Source: Tetrapyrgos nigripes (Eukaryota > Basidiomycota > Agaricomycetes > Agaricales > Campanellaceae). From it: 64,000 nt of DNA. Shown here in pieces: positions 24,944-36,940 of this stretch. The notes below the pieces were generated by a model that saw nothing but the letters and a program-made list of their open reading frames with translations, made no database searches and had not been told where the DNA came from. The DNA lies in NCBI GenBank assembly GCA_013368315.1, contig JAACJM010000062.1, forward strand, positions 248,001 to 312,000, given 5' to 3'. Numbering within the stretch: position 1 is the first letter of the stretch; every line of letters begins with the position of its first letter. Position numbers and translations under genes: made by a program.

Positions 24944-26917
24944 TCCAATAAGCAAGGTGAGTACCTATTATGGAGTGGCCAATTCAACTCACTGCTTATT
25001 CTTCATATCAGCATGTCAGACAAGGGCCTGGATACAAGCAACAGTCAGGAGGGCTGTGATTGGGAGTATTGGTATCATTGGGCAAGACATGCTTTGAAGG
25101 GGCTAAAGCAAGTTATGAGGTTGTGCATGTAAACTGGACATGGACATCACTAATTTACATGATCATACACTGGTTATTGTCACACTACTAGCCCAGTTTT
25201 TCCATTGAATACCCCATTACCATGTCATTCTCATGTGGGGAGTTACCTGGGAAAGCCCATTGATTACAGTCCAGACTGTTGATTCTTTGCAAGTCTATTT
25301 CATCCAGGGTTGGTAGCTGTAGGATGGAGCAGCATCATTGCATGAAAAAGAAAGTCAAGAGCAATAGAAGACTCACAAACAAATTTCCTTTCTGTCATTC
25401 TTCACACCCTAAGTAGGCTCTGAGGGATGCTGACTTGACAGGGAAAGAATACACCTGGGTTTGTGAAAAACACCTTACCTTTAGGCTGATTAAACCAACC
25501 ATGCCCTTGAGAGACAGTAAGCATGTCCTACTTATCAGGATATGAAGGTGTCACAAACCCTCCTACACACCTGTATGACAACTGAGATGACAGCAAGAAA
25601 CTAGACCAAGGAGAACAACAATAGATGGTGAATGTAGAATGAGAATCCCTGTAAAGGATACAAGACAACTGTGACTCCTGAGAGAGTCGTCTGACTAGAT
25701 TTGCTGTGCACAAGTATAGTGCACATATCCCTCAATTCACAATGTAGAACAAGCAGAGAAGAATGAGAGGAAACAACAACAAGATCAATTCTGAGGCTTG
25801 AGTACAGGAGAACACTACCTATATACGAGTAGTGAAACCAGCTCCTGTATCAAGACTCTGCAACTAACTATGATGCTCCTATAACTAATATACTAAATGA
25901 TTGCAAGTCCCAAACAGTAAATAGAATAAATGAATCAAATGTTAAACAAAAAATATAGATGTGGAGCAATGAACAGAATAAATAATTGACATAATAAATG
26001 AAACGGAAATAGAATAGGGTGGGGGGCGCACATAGGTATAATTGAAAAACCCTCTGAGGGTTTCTGGGCTTAGGCAGTGAATGATGTAAGAGTGACAGAT
26101 ATGGAAATATGAAGGAGTGCATGGGTATGGCATGTGCCAAAGGTGTAGCTGAAGGTGGCTGAGACGAGGATTTCTGACAGAAGGCTGGTATATGTGTTTG
26201 ATGGGGATTGATTTTTTGTGCAGATTGGACAGCACACTGAACTTTCATTCAAACTGAACTTTTCTGGACCAAAAGTCTGGACAAAAGTTCGAAAAAATTC
26301 TGAACTGGACTTGAATCCCTTTTTTAGAGATGTTTTGCGGCTATCTGAGTGGACAGCAAGGCTTGCCAACTCATTTCAGTGATACAGATGACTGTGTAAT
26401 TAGTTTTGACACCTTCAGCCATCATCTGCTACCCATCTGGGATTCTCCCCACTTCACTTGATTGACCAAACCCAAAACAGAGTACTGATGAAGCCCAGAC
26501 CTTGTCTATAACTTATAAGCAGAGTTTCTTTGAAGATTTATTTTGTATTACTTAGTATGAATTCATGATATACACTGACAATGAATAAATACCTTCAATG
26601 AGCTCCAGTCATAGCACAATAAGTCGACTCACACTCAAACATGACTCAGATTTGGATGCTTGATTGATTCAGAACTTGGGTAGCAAAAGCCAAGTTTTGG
26701 GCATTGGCACTGTTCTTTGTTGATCTTTTCAATTTATCTGATGCTCTGATGCAAAGACTACTCAGAACTTTGAACTATCCATTTTGTTCATTTATAAGCT
26801 AGCAGGGGACTGAAGTTTGCCAACTGAATTACTAAAGAGGCAAGAATGCAAAGAAGATTTTTTCACATAGAGATTGTGCACTAGGAAGTAAGGAAACCGG
26901 TTCTTAGTCTCAGACTA
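24944..26917. other. AT-rich, no confident gene
   Basis: About 2 kb without a recognisable gene. Open minus-strand frames at 25868-26369 are Ser/Phe/Leu-rich and overlap each other, typical of chance frames. A short inverted repeat (GAACTTTTCTGGACC / GTCTGGACAAAAGTTC) lies at about 26257-26292. Confidence 0.4.
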
Positions 26918-27171
26918 CTGTATCATTTCAATCAATTCGTCTGGTCACAGGTCACAGGCCTAAAAATTGACAAAAATTTTGGGCCAGTCACAGGTCACAA
27001 AGGCCATTGACGAATTGTCCAGGCAGTGACCCCTGGATTTATGCCCAAAAAAGGAAATTTTTCGTAGAAAATCTGTAGTGGTCACAGGTCCCACCAGCAA
27101 TTGACAAAAATTTTATTTCATTTGCACAGTCACAGTCACACCCCCCTGACAAATTGATTGAAATGGTACAG
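26918..27171. mobile_element. MITE, 254 bp, TA target duplication
   Basis: The inverted termini CTGTATCATTTCAATCAATT and CTGTACCATTTCAATCAATT (reverse complement of the right end) differ at one base, with TA on both sides (26916-26917, 27172-27173). They are variants of the terminus of the 2797-3030 element (CTGTCCCATTTCGTTCAATT), so this is a second subfamily. The interior has repeated GTCACAGGTCACAGG and GACAAAAATTTT motifs and no coding frame. Confidence 0.85.
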
Positions 27172-27824
27172 TATATATGAAATACAAGTGAGTGAGGAAG
27201 CTACTAAGAACAGTGGGGGGCAGGAGGAGGGGTCGAGCAAGGTCAGTGAGAGGGCTGAAAAGTTGTGAGGAAGCTTCAAAACTACTCACTAGCCCAGTGA
27301 CCAAGCGTCCTATTGGTGGTCCTTACAGGACACTTGGTAAATCTGAGTTTAAATTTGGCTGAGACTTGGATTCTTGTAATTTACTGTCCAAATCTGTACT
27401 TAAAACTGAAATAGCTACCATATACAGACAAATGACAAAATTCCTTCACAGCATCGTCTGAGTAAGAATCTTGATGCTCGCTTGGGCTTTGTAACGATCA
27501 CAAGCAGAGCTTCTCTCCACTGTTCACGGCGTGTGTCCATGTGCACTCAGAACTTTTTCGGAGAGTTTAAGGTGGATTTGAGTGCAGAAACATTCGGAAA
27601 GGAAAATTCCCATCCTGCCTCACTGTCACGAATTGCCGCTCTATTCACCTCCCTATTCATTTCTTAACTCCATGGACTACTATTCATTTCTCTCATATTC
27701 CCATCATCTTCCCTGTCTACGGTTACCATCACTTGATCTGACATGTACATCATTTATCTCCTCCAATTCCTATCTCCATGGACATTCTCACTTATTCACT
27801 TATTCTCAATTCACTTCTTTTACA

Positions 27825-27865
27825 TATATACCAAAGGGCTTGTAGTTAGTTCTCTAGTCTGTTCA
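27825..27865 (+). promoter_or_regulatory. gypsy 1 LTR promoter and predicted RNA 5' end
   Basis: TATATA at 27825-27830 lies about 30 bases upstream of AGTCTGTTCA (27856-27865). The latter is exactly complementary to the first bases after the 5' LTR (28056-28065). In self-priming elements of the Tf1/sushi type the primer is the 5' end of the element's own RNA, so the start site is predicted at about 27856. Confidence 0.65.
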
Positions 27866-28055
27866 CTTTGTCTCCACTCTGCTCTCAGTACAGTGCAGTG
27901 TTGAGTATAGTCAGCTACTCATCCTCTACTCGTCTTTATTATCTCTCTATTCTTTCTCTCTCTTTCTCTATATCGTCTCGTTTGTAACTTGTCAATTCAT
28001 TGGTTCATCGTGTGACTTGGGTGGACTATTGCTAAGTGACAACATTCTTGACACT

Positions 28056-28065
28056 TGAACAGACT
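28056..28065 (+). promoter_or_regulatory. gypsy 1 self-primer binding site
   Basis: TGAACAGACT, two bases after the 5' LTR, is the reverse complement of LTR bases 27856-27865. It does not start TGG, so it is not a tRNA 3'-end site. Confidence 0.7.
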
Positions 28066-28269
28066 CTCTTACACCCACCTCACAAACAGACCTCGCAGTC
28101 CAAATGAATCTTTCTGTTGTATCAAACTTCCCTATTCTTCCATCTCCCTCCTACAGTGTCCCCAAGCCCATCAACCCTACCCTGTGTGAGGAGCCTCACA
28201 GGTCAGCCGGCATGAACAATCTCAAGGAGTTGTTGCATGAAGTCATCCCCCATCTACACAGTTTCGAGA

Positions 28270-31200
28270 CATAAAGCCAGACTCGTTGATTCGAGTAGGG
28301 TGGTCAACCGACTCTGTAATTGAAATCCTAAACCATACACACTGGCTCTCAACTTTGAACCATTCCTTAACAACCTACAGATCTGACCCCCACCAGAATA
28401 TCACTACAGGATCGAAGACTCAGATCCAAATAGCTTCAAGGATTACTCACAACATGTCAAAGACGCAGTACGAAAACATGCCGTCGCACTCGATAACCAT
28501 TGGATTAAACTAAACAGGAGAACGTGGTTCAAAGGTGAAGTAACCATCTTTGAATATCTCCAAATAAAGATATCCCCTGAGAACGCATCTCCGCGCTACG
28601 TGGCAGTCCCAGATACTTGTCATTTTGTCAAATTTGGAGATGCCCATATCTCTTGTTGGTTTGACCATGACGTCTACGAAGACAGTGCTATCTTGGAACA
28701 CTGCCAAGCAGAACACGAAGATTACTTCCAAACTTGAATCCCCAGAATAAATGACTACTATCGACAAAACTGGTATTGGGAAGACGTCTCTACGGATCAG
28801 TGGAACCACCTATTTTCAGGACCCGAATACACCAATTAGTGTATGTCCGAGAGTAGAATCCCTAGAATAACTCGATCACAATTGCGCGTCACCTCACGAG
28901 CACCTAGTCGTACCTCCTCACCTCACAGTTCCCTCGCCTGTATCCGTCGTCCCCACACATACCATCTTCAATGTCAGGAAGACTGTCACGTTTCGATTAA
29001 CAATCAGTGGGACATCTGTCTAAACAATCCATGTCCAAACTGACTCTCTGTACACAATCGAGCACTCACCCAAGCAGAACTAGGATACGGCCTAGAACCT
29101 GTACTGCCATCCGGACAACACGTCCCACCAGAACCTACTACAGAAACCCAACTCCCAATAAATGAACCTACCCCCAAGCCAGAACTACCACTTCCTCCCA
29201 CCGAACCACGAACTCCCCTTAAAAGATCCCCATCTGATAGCACCCCCAGTGCAATCCAAGAACCCATATCCATCCACCCCCGACAAACAATCGATTTCGA
29301 GACTCTCTATTCTTCCCTCAGAATGTCCGAACACAACGAACCCACCTCAGCAACTGCCGCCGCAGGAGGAACAAATAGACCTCCCACTGGAACCCCTTCA
29401 GACAAAGAAGACCTTGCCATCTCTCCTAATAGAACCACAAAGGAAAGAGGAGCTAAACCAGAGAAGTTTGCAGGAGAATGAAACTTGGCAAAGGATTGGT
29501 TAGCCGAGTTTAGCACACTACCTTCGACTCAACGAGAGGGTATATCCTACAGAGAATGAGAAAATATCACTATTCCTCACTCTCTTCACAGGAGAAGAAG
29601 CAGGACGATGGGCTCACGACATGATGGCGAAGATATACGAAGAAGATGATGACTATAGTGACAGTGACAAAGACTTGTTTAGTGAAGACAAGGACTCATC
29701 ACTGGGATCTACAAAAAAGAAGAAGTCATGGACCTTACGAGAAGTAAAACAACAATTTCTACACGACTTTAAACCAATGTCCCGGGAGACTCAGGCACAA
29801 GCAAAGATAGAAGCCATAAGGATGGAGGGAGCATTAGCAGATATAGATAAGTACAACTCCCAATTCAAACTATACGCTAAAGATACTGGCTATAATGACA
29901 AGGGGTTAATGAAATACTATCGAAAAGGACTCCCGAAAGGATTGGTAGACCGAATTTCCTATCTGCCATCTCAACCTAAGAACCTCGCAGCGCTACAAAA
30001 GGCTGTGGTCAAACAACACATGATCTGGGTGGAAAGACAAACAGAAAAGGCCTTATGGAGTGAACCACGAGGGGAAGGAGAGCGGCAGACCAAAGGATCA
30101 CAGAACACGGGAGGCAGCTGAACAAGGAGTATGGAAGTGAACGCCTTCCAAAATAATACCCCAGGTGCATCTCCGAAAACTAAATATCCACCTAAACTGA
30201 CAAACAAAGAAAGAGAAAAAATGAAACAGGAAGGACATTGTTTCGGCTGTCGCGAAAAAGGACACACCACATACAACTGCCCTACGTTTCCCAGGTCGAC
30301 CACAACAACTACCAATAACACCGCCTGGAAACCTTCGATCAGATTGACTACAGTCGCCACAGAACCCTCGTCTTCCAAGACAAAGACTACGATGAAGGAG
30401 ATTGTGGAATTCACTGCCAAAATCAGGTCGCTATCAGGAGAAGAGAAGGAGGAGGCAGCAGGATACCTGAAGGACCTTGTAACACAAACAGATTTTTGAA
30501 TACCTCCCCTGTCACGTTGTCAGGAGGAGTATGGACCTATATACCAGTAAAAAACAGGCAATACACGAGCCTTATACCCTTTCGTAAGCCACAATTCCCA
30601 TCTGAGCTAAGAATCATGGCAATCACTTGAAATCAACAGATTCCCTCAATAGAGTTGAAAACGGAACTAATCGGTAAAATAACTGGATGAAAAATTGACG
30701 CAATCGCTCTACTAGATAGTGGAGCTGAAGGAGTTATTATCAACAATGCCTTCACTCAAAACACCACCTCAATTGAATTCCCATAGAAAAACCCTTCCCA
30801 GTACAAAATGTCAACAGATTTGAAAACATAATGGGATGGGTAACGCACTACACCATTCAAAAATTACGGATCTATGCACAAGATTGAAAATCCTATCACG
30901 AAGAGACTGCCGAATTCTACATTACGGACATCGGCAATCACAATATTATTCTGGGTACCGATTGGTTGGAACACCACAACCCAGAAATTGATTGGGCAAT
31001 CTCAGAAGTCAACATGGCATGCTGCGCTAATACCTGTGTACTGGAAAAACCTCCGGTAAAAATCAAAGCTAAGTTGAATACACCTCCCACAAAACCCAAA
31101 CAACCTGAAATAGTAGACCCTAGAACATACCATTGAGACTACCAGGTATCATACAAAGAACCCTTAGGACACTATAGACCAGTGGCACAACCCAAAATAG

Positions 31201-34200
31201 CGGGGCAACATCGAAGATCACGATCCTGGCACACCTACTCGGAACAGATCAAATTAGGAGCACTGTTAGCCTCAGAGGATACAACGGGACAATGGAATGT
31301 CCCACATCAATGGAGTCAACTCGCCATGGAGTATATTGACACCCCAAAGGATCAAGACGAAGAACTATCAGAAACCAAGCTGAGTATCTGAGCAGCTTTT
31401 ACAAAAGCACAGCAAATTGCTGAAAACAAAACAACAACAGAACAACCAACACCATGAGAATAGCGAATTCCCAAGCAATACCACAATTACTTGTCAGTAT
31501 TTGACAAAGAAACCTCAGAATGTTTACCCCAATGAAGTAGTTGGGATCACACAATCGAACTACGAGAGGATTTTCAACTGCGAACGTGCAAAACATACCC
31601 TCTCTCACCAAACGAACAAACCGAACAAACCAAGTTAGACTCCTTCCTGAATGAAAATCTCGAAAAGGGATACATTAAGCCATCAAAGTCACCTATGGCG
31701 AGTTTTTTCTTCTTCGTCAAGAAAAAGGATGGAAAACTACAACCAGTGCAGGACTACAGAGAACTCAACAAGGGTACCGTAAAAAACGCATATCCCCTAC
31801 CTCTCATCCCAGAACTGATCGACAAACTCAAAAACACACATGTATTCACCAAGATCAATCTATGATGGGGATACAATAACATCCAGATCAAGGAAGGGGA
31901 CGAATGGAAAGCCGCCTTCAAAACCAACCGAGGACTCTTCGAACCAACAGTCATGTTTTTCGGATGAATGAATTCACCAGCGACCTTTCAGGCAATGATG
32001 AATACGATCTTTAAGGATCTCATTGATCAAGGGAAGGTCATTATTTACATGGATGACATTCTCATATTCACCCACAATTTGTCAGAACATCGCGAACTCG
32101 TACAAAAGGTGTTACAACACTTACGGGACAATGACTTATACGCGAAACCTGAAAAGTGCATGTTTGAAACCGATAAGGTCGACTTCTTGGGTCTTATCAT
32201 TTCCCATGACACCTTAGCAATGGACCCAGCGAAGGTAGTGGGAGTAATTGAATGGCCAACACCAAAAATGGTAAAGGAAGTACAAGCATTCCTAGAATTC
32301 GGAAACTTTTACAGACAATTCATCAAAGACTTCTCGAAAATTGCACAACCACTGTTCAACCTAACAAAGAAGGAAAATCAGTGGAGTTGGGGAACAGAAG
32401 CGGAGAAATCTTTCCAATCTCTCAAAGCAGCCTTTACATCTAGACCGGTCCTATTGATGCCTGATCATACCAAACCATATCAAGTAGAAGTTGACGCATC
32501 AGAATATGCAACAGGAGATATACTGATGCAAACCGGGGATGACAACTGATGGCACCCAGTGGCCTACATCTCTAAGTCCCTCTCCGAAACAGAACGAAAC
32601 TACGACATCCACGATAAGGAATTGCTTGCGATCATACGAGCATTAGAAGCATGGCGACACTATCTGGAAGGAGCCCCACACTCCATCGAGATATTAACCG
32701 ACCACCAGAACCTAACATACTTCCAAACGGCTCAGAAACCCAGCCAACGACAAGCATGCTGGGCATTGTTTCTTACACAATTTGAGTTCTCCCTCCTCCA
32801 TAAACCAGGAAGCCTTAACAAAGCTGATCCATTGTCCAGACGACCAGACCACTGCGTCGGAATAGAAAATGACAATACCAACAGGATCCTTCTCGATCCT
32901 AAATTCTTCCGAATTCGAGCAACCAGACAAGGAACGGTAACGGCCATAGGAGACATAGAACTACATTGAAGAATCAAAGAATCCCCGAAAAGGGACCTCG
33001 AAGTAGTAAGTGCCCTCAACGTCATTCTATGGAACGGACCACGGTCTCTGGTAAAAAACCTACAGGAATGGAACTACGAGGACGGAATTATATTGTTCCG
33101 GGGAAAAATCTATGTTCCAGCCGATGACAACCTCCAACGAGACATCATGAAATTACACCACGACTCCCTAGCGGTGGGACACCTGGGTAGGTACAAGACC
33201 TACGAAGTGGTTAGTAGAGAGTTCTGGTGGCCAGGAATGTCAGTCTTCGTCAGAGACTATGTAAATGGTTGCGCCAAATGCTAGCTAACTAAACCGAACA
33301 ACCATCCGGCTCAGGTTCCCTTGGTACCAACTGAAATTCCAGAACGTCCTTTCGGAACTATCACTACCGACTTCATCACGGATCTCCCCGAATGTAAAGG
33401 ATTCAATGCAATACATGTCGTGGTCGACAGGTCAACAAAAACCGTCATTATATCGCCTTGTACAAAAACAATTGACAGTGATGGTATGGTTAACCTCTTG
33501 CTTGATCATACATGGCGACGATATGGGCTGTGGGATAAAATGATCTCCGATTGAGGACCACAATTCGCTAGTAAAGTCATGGCCACGGTCCACGAGAAAC
33601 TAGGAGTTACATCAGCACTCAGTACAGCCTATCACCCACAGACCGACAGAGAATCCGAACGATACAATCAAGAACTAGAACAGTTCTTATGAATCTTCTG
33701 TAACTACCGACAGGAAGACTGGGTGGATTACATACCATACATGGAGTTCAGCCACAACACTAGAGTTCACTCAGCAACCGGGAAATCGCCATTCGAACTC
33801 TTACATGGGTATCAACCACGATTCTTTCCTACATTCAATCCAACATCCACCATACCTACAGTCAAACAACGGCTCGAAAACCTCAATCAACTGAGAGATG
33901 AACTCAAAGCCAGTCTAACTTCAGCAGCAGAAACGATGAAAGACCAGCACGGAAACCATGCTATACTGTGGACGGGGTACAAGGTCGGGGACAAGGTACT
34001 ACTCGACGGGAAGAATCTAAAAACAACGAGACCGAAAGCTAAGTTATCTGATCGTCGTCATGGTCCTTTCGAAGTCATTGAAACGATCGGTCAAGTCAAC
34101 TACAGGTTAAAATTACCAAAGACCTGGTGGATACATCCCATCTTTCATGCATCACTGCTGTCACCATACGTTGAAACAGATGCTCACGGACCTAATTACC

Positions 34201-34424
34201 CTGAACCACCCGTGGAGTTACTGGACGCAGATGAAGAATATGACATGGAACGGATACTAGACTCGAAACCCACCAGGAATAGGAAAGGAACTCAGTATCT
34301 CATCAAGTGGTTAGACTACCCTGACTCTGAGAATTCTTGGGTTCCCACATCAAACCTGTCGAACGTAATGAATATGGTTGAAGAATTCCACAAGAAACAT
34401 CCACGAGCGTACCGACACAGATAG
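28270..34424 (+). pseudogene. gypsy 1 upstream ORF, gag and pol (multiply nonsense-mutated)
   Basis: Upstream ORF remnant about 28270-28840; gag from the ATG at about 28843 to TGA at 30497, with zinc knuckle CFGCREKGHTTYNC; pol in the -1 frame from 30496 to TAG at 34422. Pol motifs: protease DSGAEG, RT with YMDDILIF near 32050, RNase H VEVDASEYATG, integrase HHDSLAVGHLGRYKTYE and the RESERYNQE segment, C-terminal chromodomain YLIKWLDYPDSENSWVP. Nineteen of about 23 in-frame stops that I counted are TGA. At many of them the intact element 2 has Arg. There is also at least one single-base frameshift in gag (near 29515) and one in the protease region (near 30770). Integrase catalytic Asp/Glu residues remain readable, but no full product is possible. 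Confidence 0.9.
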
Positions 34425-34503
34425 ACAGCATCCGCAGTCAAAACCTAACCGAAACAAGGTACCTGTCTAGATGCAAGGACCTTAAAAGGACCTGCGCTCG
34501 ACC

Positions 34504-35031
34504 ATGGATTCAACAAACATGTCTACCTCCACTGCATCCACCGTCGAAACCACATTCTCATTCGCACCTGAAACCTCACTCACCTTCTCTGGGACTAAAG
34601 TCCCATACGACCCTTGCAAAGACGGAATCAACCTCTTCGTCCGAATTGTGTGGAACTACAATCCAGACGACTGGCCCTACAATCATTGGTGGAATGGAGC
34701 CAACAACAAATTAGACGATGGTTGGGGTAACCCCGACAACGACAATGGTTGGGGTAACCCTGACAACGACAATGGTTGGGACTCAGATGGCTGGGGCTCT
34801 TGGGGACATCATACCCCAGCAGCACTATGGGATTGTGACACAGACAACGAAAATGTGCAGGAGGCAATTGATAACAAAGTGGAGGAAAGGCTCAACTACT
34901 GGTGGAAAACGGGGCTTTGGAACATCCCCAACAATGGGGTCAACAACATACGAGCTCCGGTGCAAGCTTGTCATAAGAGGGGGGTAGTGTCACGAATCGC
35001 CGCTCTATTTACCTCCCTATTCATTTCTTAA
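34504..35031 (+). CDS. gypsy 1 ORF3, Trp/Gly-Asn-Asp-rich GW/WG protein
   Basis: Protein of 175 residues encoded between pol and the 3' LTR, with its stop 44 bases inside the LTR. The N-terminus is Ser/Thr-rich (MDSTNMSTSTASTVETTFSF). The middle is dominated by Trp next to Gly: DDGWGNPDNDNGWGNPDN, NGWDSDGWGSWGHH. The end carries an acidic/basic helix (EERLNYWWKTGLWN). It has no stop codons, although the upstream gag-pol carries about 20. The second chromovirus has an ORF in the same place with similar composition and a similar final helix. I do not recognise a named family. Multiple GW/WG pairs resemble Argonaute-hook sequences; that role is inference only. Confidence 0.7.
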   Translation: MDSTNMSTSTASTVETTFSFAPETSLTFSGTKVPYDPCKDGINLFVRIVWNYNPDDWPYNHWWNGANNKLDDGWGNPDNDNGWGNPDNDNGWDSDGWGSWGHHTPAALWDCDTDNENVQEAIDNKVEERLNYWWKTGLWNIPNNGVNNIRAPVQACHKRGVVSRIAALFTSLFIS

Positions 35032-35420
35032 CTCCACAGACTACTATTCATTTCTCTCATATTCCCATCATCATCTTCCCTGTCTACGGTTACCATCACT
35101 TGATCTGACATGTACATCATTTATCTCCTCCAATTCCTATCTCCATGGACATTCTCACTTATTCACTTATTCTCAATTCACTTCTTTTACATATATACCA
35201 AAGGGCTTGTAGTTAGTTCTCTAGTCTGTTCACTTCATCTCCACTCTGCTCTCAGTACAGTGCAGTGTCGAGTATAGTCAGCTACTCATCCTCTACTCGT
35301 CCTTATTATCTCTCTATTCTTTCTCTCTCTTTCTCTACATCATCTTGTTTGTAACTCATCAATTCATTGGTTCATCATGTGACTTGGGTGGACTATTGCT
35401 AAGTGACAACGTTCTTGACA
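34988..35420 (+). repeat. gypsy 1 3' LTR
   Basis: 433 bp, differing from the 5' LTR by one CAT insertion and about 12 transitions, nine of them at CG/TG/CA dinucleotides. Confidence 0.95.
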
Positions 35421-35807
35421 CTCACCTTCTGAAAAGACAGAGACTTTCATCGATAAAAGACAGTAAAAGTCTAAAAGACATGCAGAGAAACGTATGTATG
35501 TACGCTGAACAGTCACTTAGAAGGTGCTGTAAAGGGATTTCATCATTCGTCCATATATGGTAGCTATTTCAGTTTTAAGTCCAGATTTAGACAGAAAATT
35601 ACGACAACCCAAGTCTCAGCCAAATTTAAATTCAGATTTACCAAGTGTCCTGTAAGGACCACCAACAGGACACTTGGTTCCAGGCTAACTACTCACAAGC
35701 CCAGCCCAGCCCATCTCTCCCTTCCCCATCCCTCTCCTCCACTTTAATGTCTGCAGATCTGACTGACTGCATATCTCCCACCAACTGACTGGTTTCCCCA
35801 CTGGTTG

Positions 35808-35897
35808 TAGAAGTGGAGAATGAATTCCAATCTTTGTCTACCACTGACTCATGACAAGTTGCTCTTCTTTAAAGCTACCATCTCAACCCTTGCAGCT
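35808..35897 (+). pseudogene. F-box gene copy, 5' piece left of the gypsy 2 insertion
   Basis: GGAGAATGAATTCCAATC through AAGCTACCATCTCAACCCTTGCAGCT matches 48004-48089 upstream of the intact F-box gene. The homology is cut exactly at the gypsy 2 LTR and resumes at 43665, with CAGCT duplicated. Confidence 0.85.
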
Positions 35898-36424
35898 TGT
35901 CAAGGTTGTCGGTACACTCGATAACCACCCAAGTCACACAGTACGAGAAAGCCGATTTACAAGAGGATAGATTGATCAAAAGATAGAGAGGTAGAGAGAT
36001 AGAGAGAAAGTAAGCTGACTAGGCTCTACACTGCGTAGTAAAAGTACGGAGCGGAGACGAAGTGAACGAACTAAAGAATAGGTTACAGAGATCACAGGTA
36101 TATAAGTAAAATATGAATAGATGGGAAAGAGTAAGTAATAATAGACGGTATCATGTGGAAATGTCAAGGGTGAGAGAATAATGAGTCAAATATGGATAGA
36201 TGAAGGTACTAGATCATATGGAGTGATTGACAGTGAGAATGTCCATGGAGATAGGAATCGGAGGAGATAGGAGTATGAGTCATAGATCTAGAGAGATGGT
36301 AACTATAGACGATGATGAGAAATGGTTGATGTTTATGGGGTTAGAGTGGGAAATAGGTAGTAAAGGGAAAGGGATAGAAAGGAAAATGAATAGGCGGGAG
36401 GCGATTCATGACATTACCCCCTCT

Positions 36425-36940
36425 TTAGGACGAGCTTTCACCGGAGCTCGACAAGCTAGTCTTCCAATGCTCCGCCCATTGCTTGCGGAGTCGTCTGTCT
36501 ACATCCCCTTGGCTCGGCCAGTATTTGTCCCAGTCGATAGTGTAGTTTCCAGTCTCCCATCTAGGATCGTTCCAGTCCAGGTTTCCCCACTCCGTCGTGT
36601 TGGTAGCCGTTCCCCATCCACCTCCATTGTCGTCCATACTCCATGGTACAACGTTGTTTGCCCCCCATATGCTGGCGTCTCCCCATCCTATATTCCCTCT
36701 ATGTTCCGCACGTAGCGACGTCCATTGTACCACGCAACGGGCCTTATGTCCTCTGCCCAATCTGCACCGTCCTGGCCCGTCCTCTCCTCCCCATGTGCAG
36801 CGTTGACACCCGTTGTGAGGTCCCGCGTGTTGTTTTGCCATTTGGCACCGTCGCCCTGAACGGGACCCATAGGTGCAGCGTCCCCTGTTGGATGGGATCG
36901 CGTCGTTCGCGTTGGTGTTGGTGGAAGAAGTGGTAGACAT
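36425..36940 (-). CDS. gypsy 2 ORF3, Cys/His-finger plus GW/WG-rich protein
   Basis: Protein of 171 residues between pol and the 3' LTR. After a Ser/Thr/Asn-rich start come two similar Cys/His modules: CTYGSRSGRRCQMAKQHAGPH and CTWGGEDGPGRCRLGRGHKARC-type, i.e. C-x9/10-C-x5-H-x3-H/C. Then follows a Trp-rich, acidic region with GWG and WG pairs (NIGWGDASIWGANN, GGGWGTATN, EWGNLDW) and a terminal basic helix (DRRLRKQWAEHWKTSL). It occupies the same position as ORF3 of chromovirus 1, with the same Trp/Gly character and final helix, but element 1 lacks the fingers. The fingers have a close match in the copia element at 61071-61217. Function unknown; nucleic-acid binding and Argonaute-hook roles are hypotheses. 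Confidence 0.75.
   Translation of the reverse strand: MSTTSSTNTNANDAIPSNRGRCTYGSRSGRRCQMAKQHAGPHNGCQRCTWGGEDGPGRCRLGRGHKARCVVQWTSLRAEHRGNIGWGDASIWGANNVVPWSMDDNGGGWGTATNTTEWGNLDWNDPRWETGNYTIDWDKYWPSQGDVDRRLRKQWAEHWKTSLSSSGESSS

Larger units (their letters stand above)
27624..35420 (+). mobile_element. Ty3/gypsy chromovirus 1, decayed, full length
   Basis: Complete LTR retrotransposon of 7,797 bp. LTRs at 27624-28053 (430 bp) and 34988-35420 (433 bp) start TGTCACGAAT and end TTCTTGACA; the target duplication is CTCAC (27619-27623 and 35421-35425). A purine tract (AAGAGGGGGGTAG, 34975-34987) precedes the 3' LTR. Internal order: upstream ORF, gag, protease-RT-RNase H-integrase-chromodomain, then a third ORF. 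Gag-pol has about 20 in-frame stops, most of them TGA, so the element is dead. The LTRs differ at about 12 sites, mostly CpG. It sits inside an older foldback element. Confidence 0.95.
27301..35677. mobile_element. foldback DNA element split by the Ty3/gypsy insertion
   Basis: Outside the gypsy LTRs, 27301-27460 and the reverse complement of 35520-35677 match over about 160 bp (about 85% by eye). Both begin with the small palindrome CCAAGYGTCCTRTTGGTGG...AGGACACTTGG. The original element would have been about 580 bp without the 7.8-kb gypsy. An AACTACTCACNAGCCCAG sequence occurs on both outer sides (about 27282 and 35687), possibly part of a target duplication or a longer repeat. Confidence 0.65.

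Noticed and set aside
25868..26369. Three overlapping minus-strand frames
   Set aside because: Low-complexity Phe/Ser/Leu sequences in AT-rich DNA with no splice or homology support.
28270..34424. UGA recoded as Arg (alternative code or suppressor) in chromovirus 1
   Set aside because: Host genes in the window (OYE copies 2 and 5, desaturase, hydrolase) use TGA, TAA or TAG as normal ends, the element also has frameshifts, and CpG decay explains the TGA excess.
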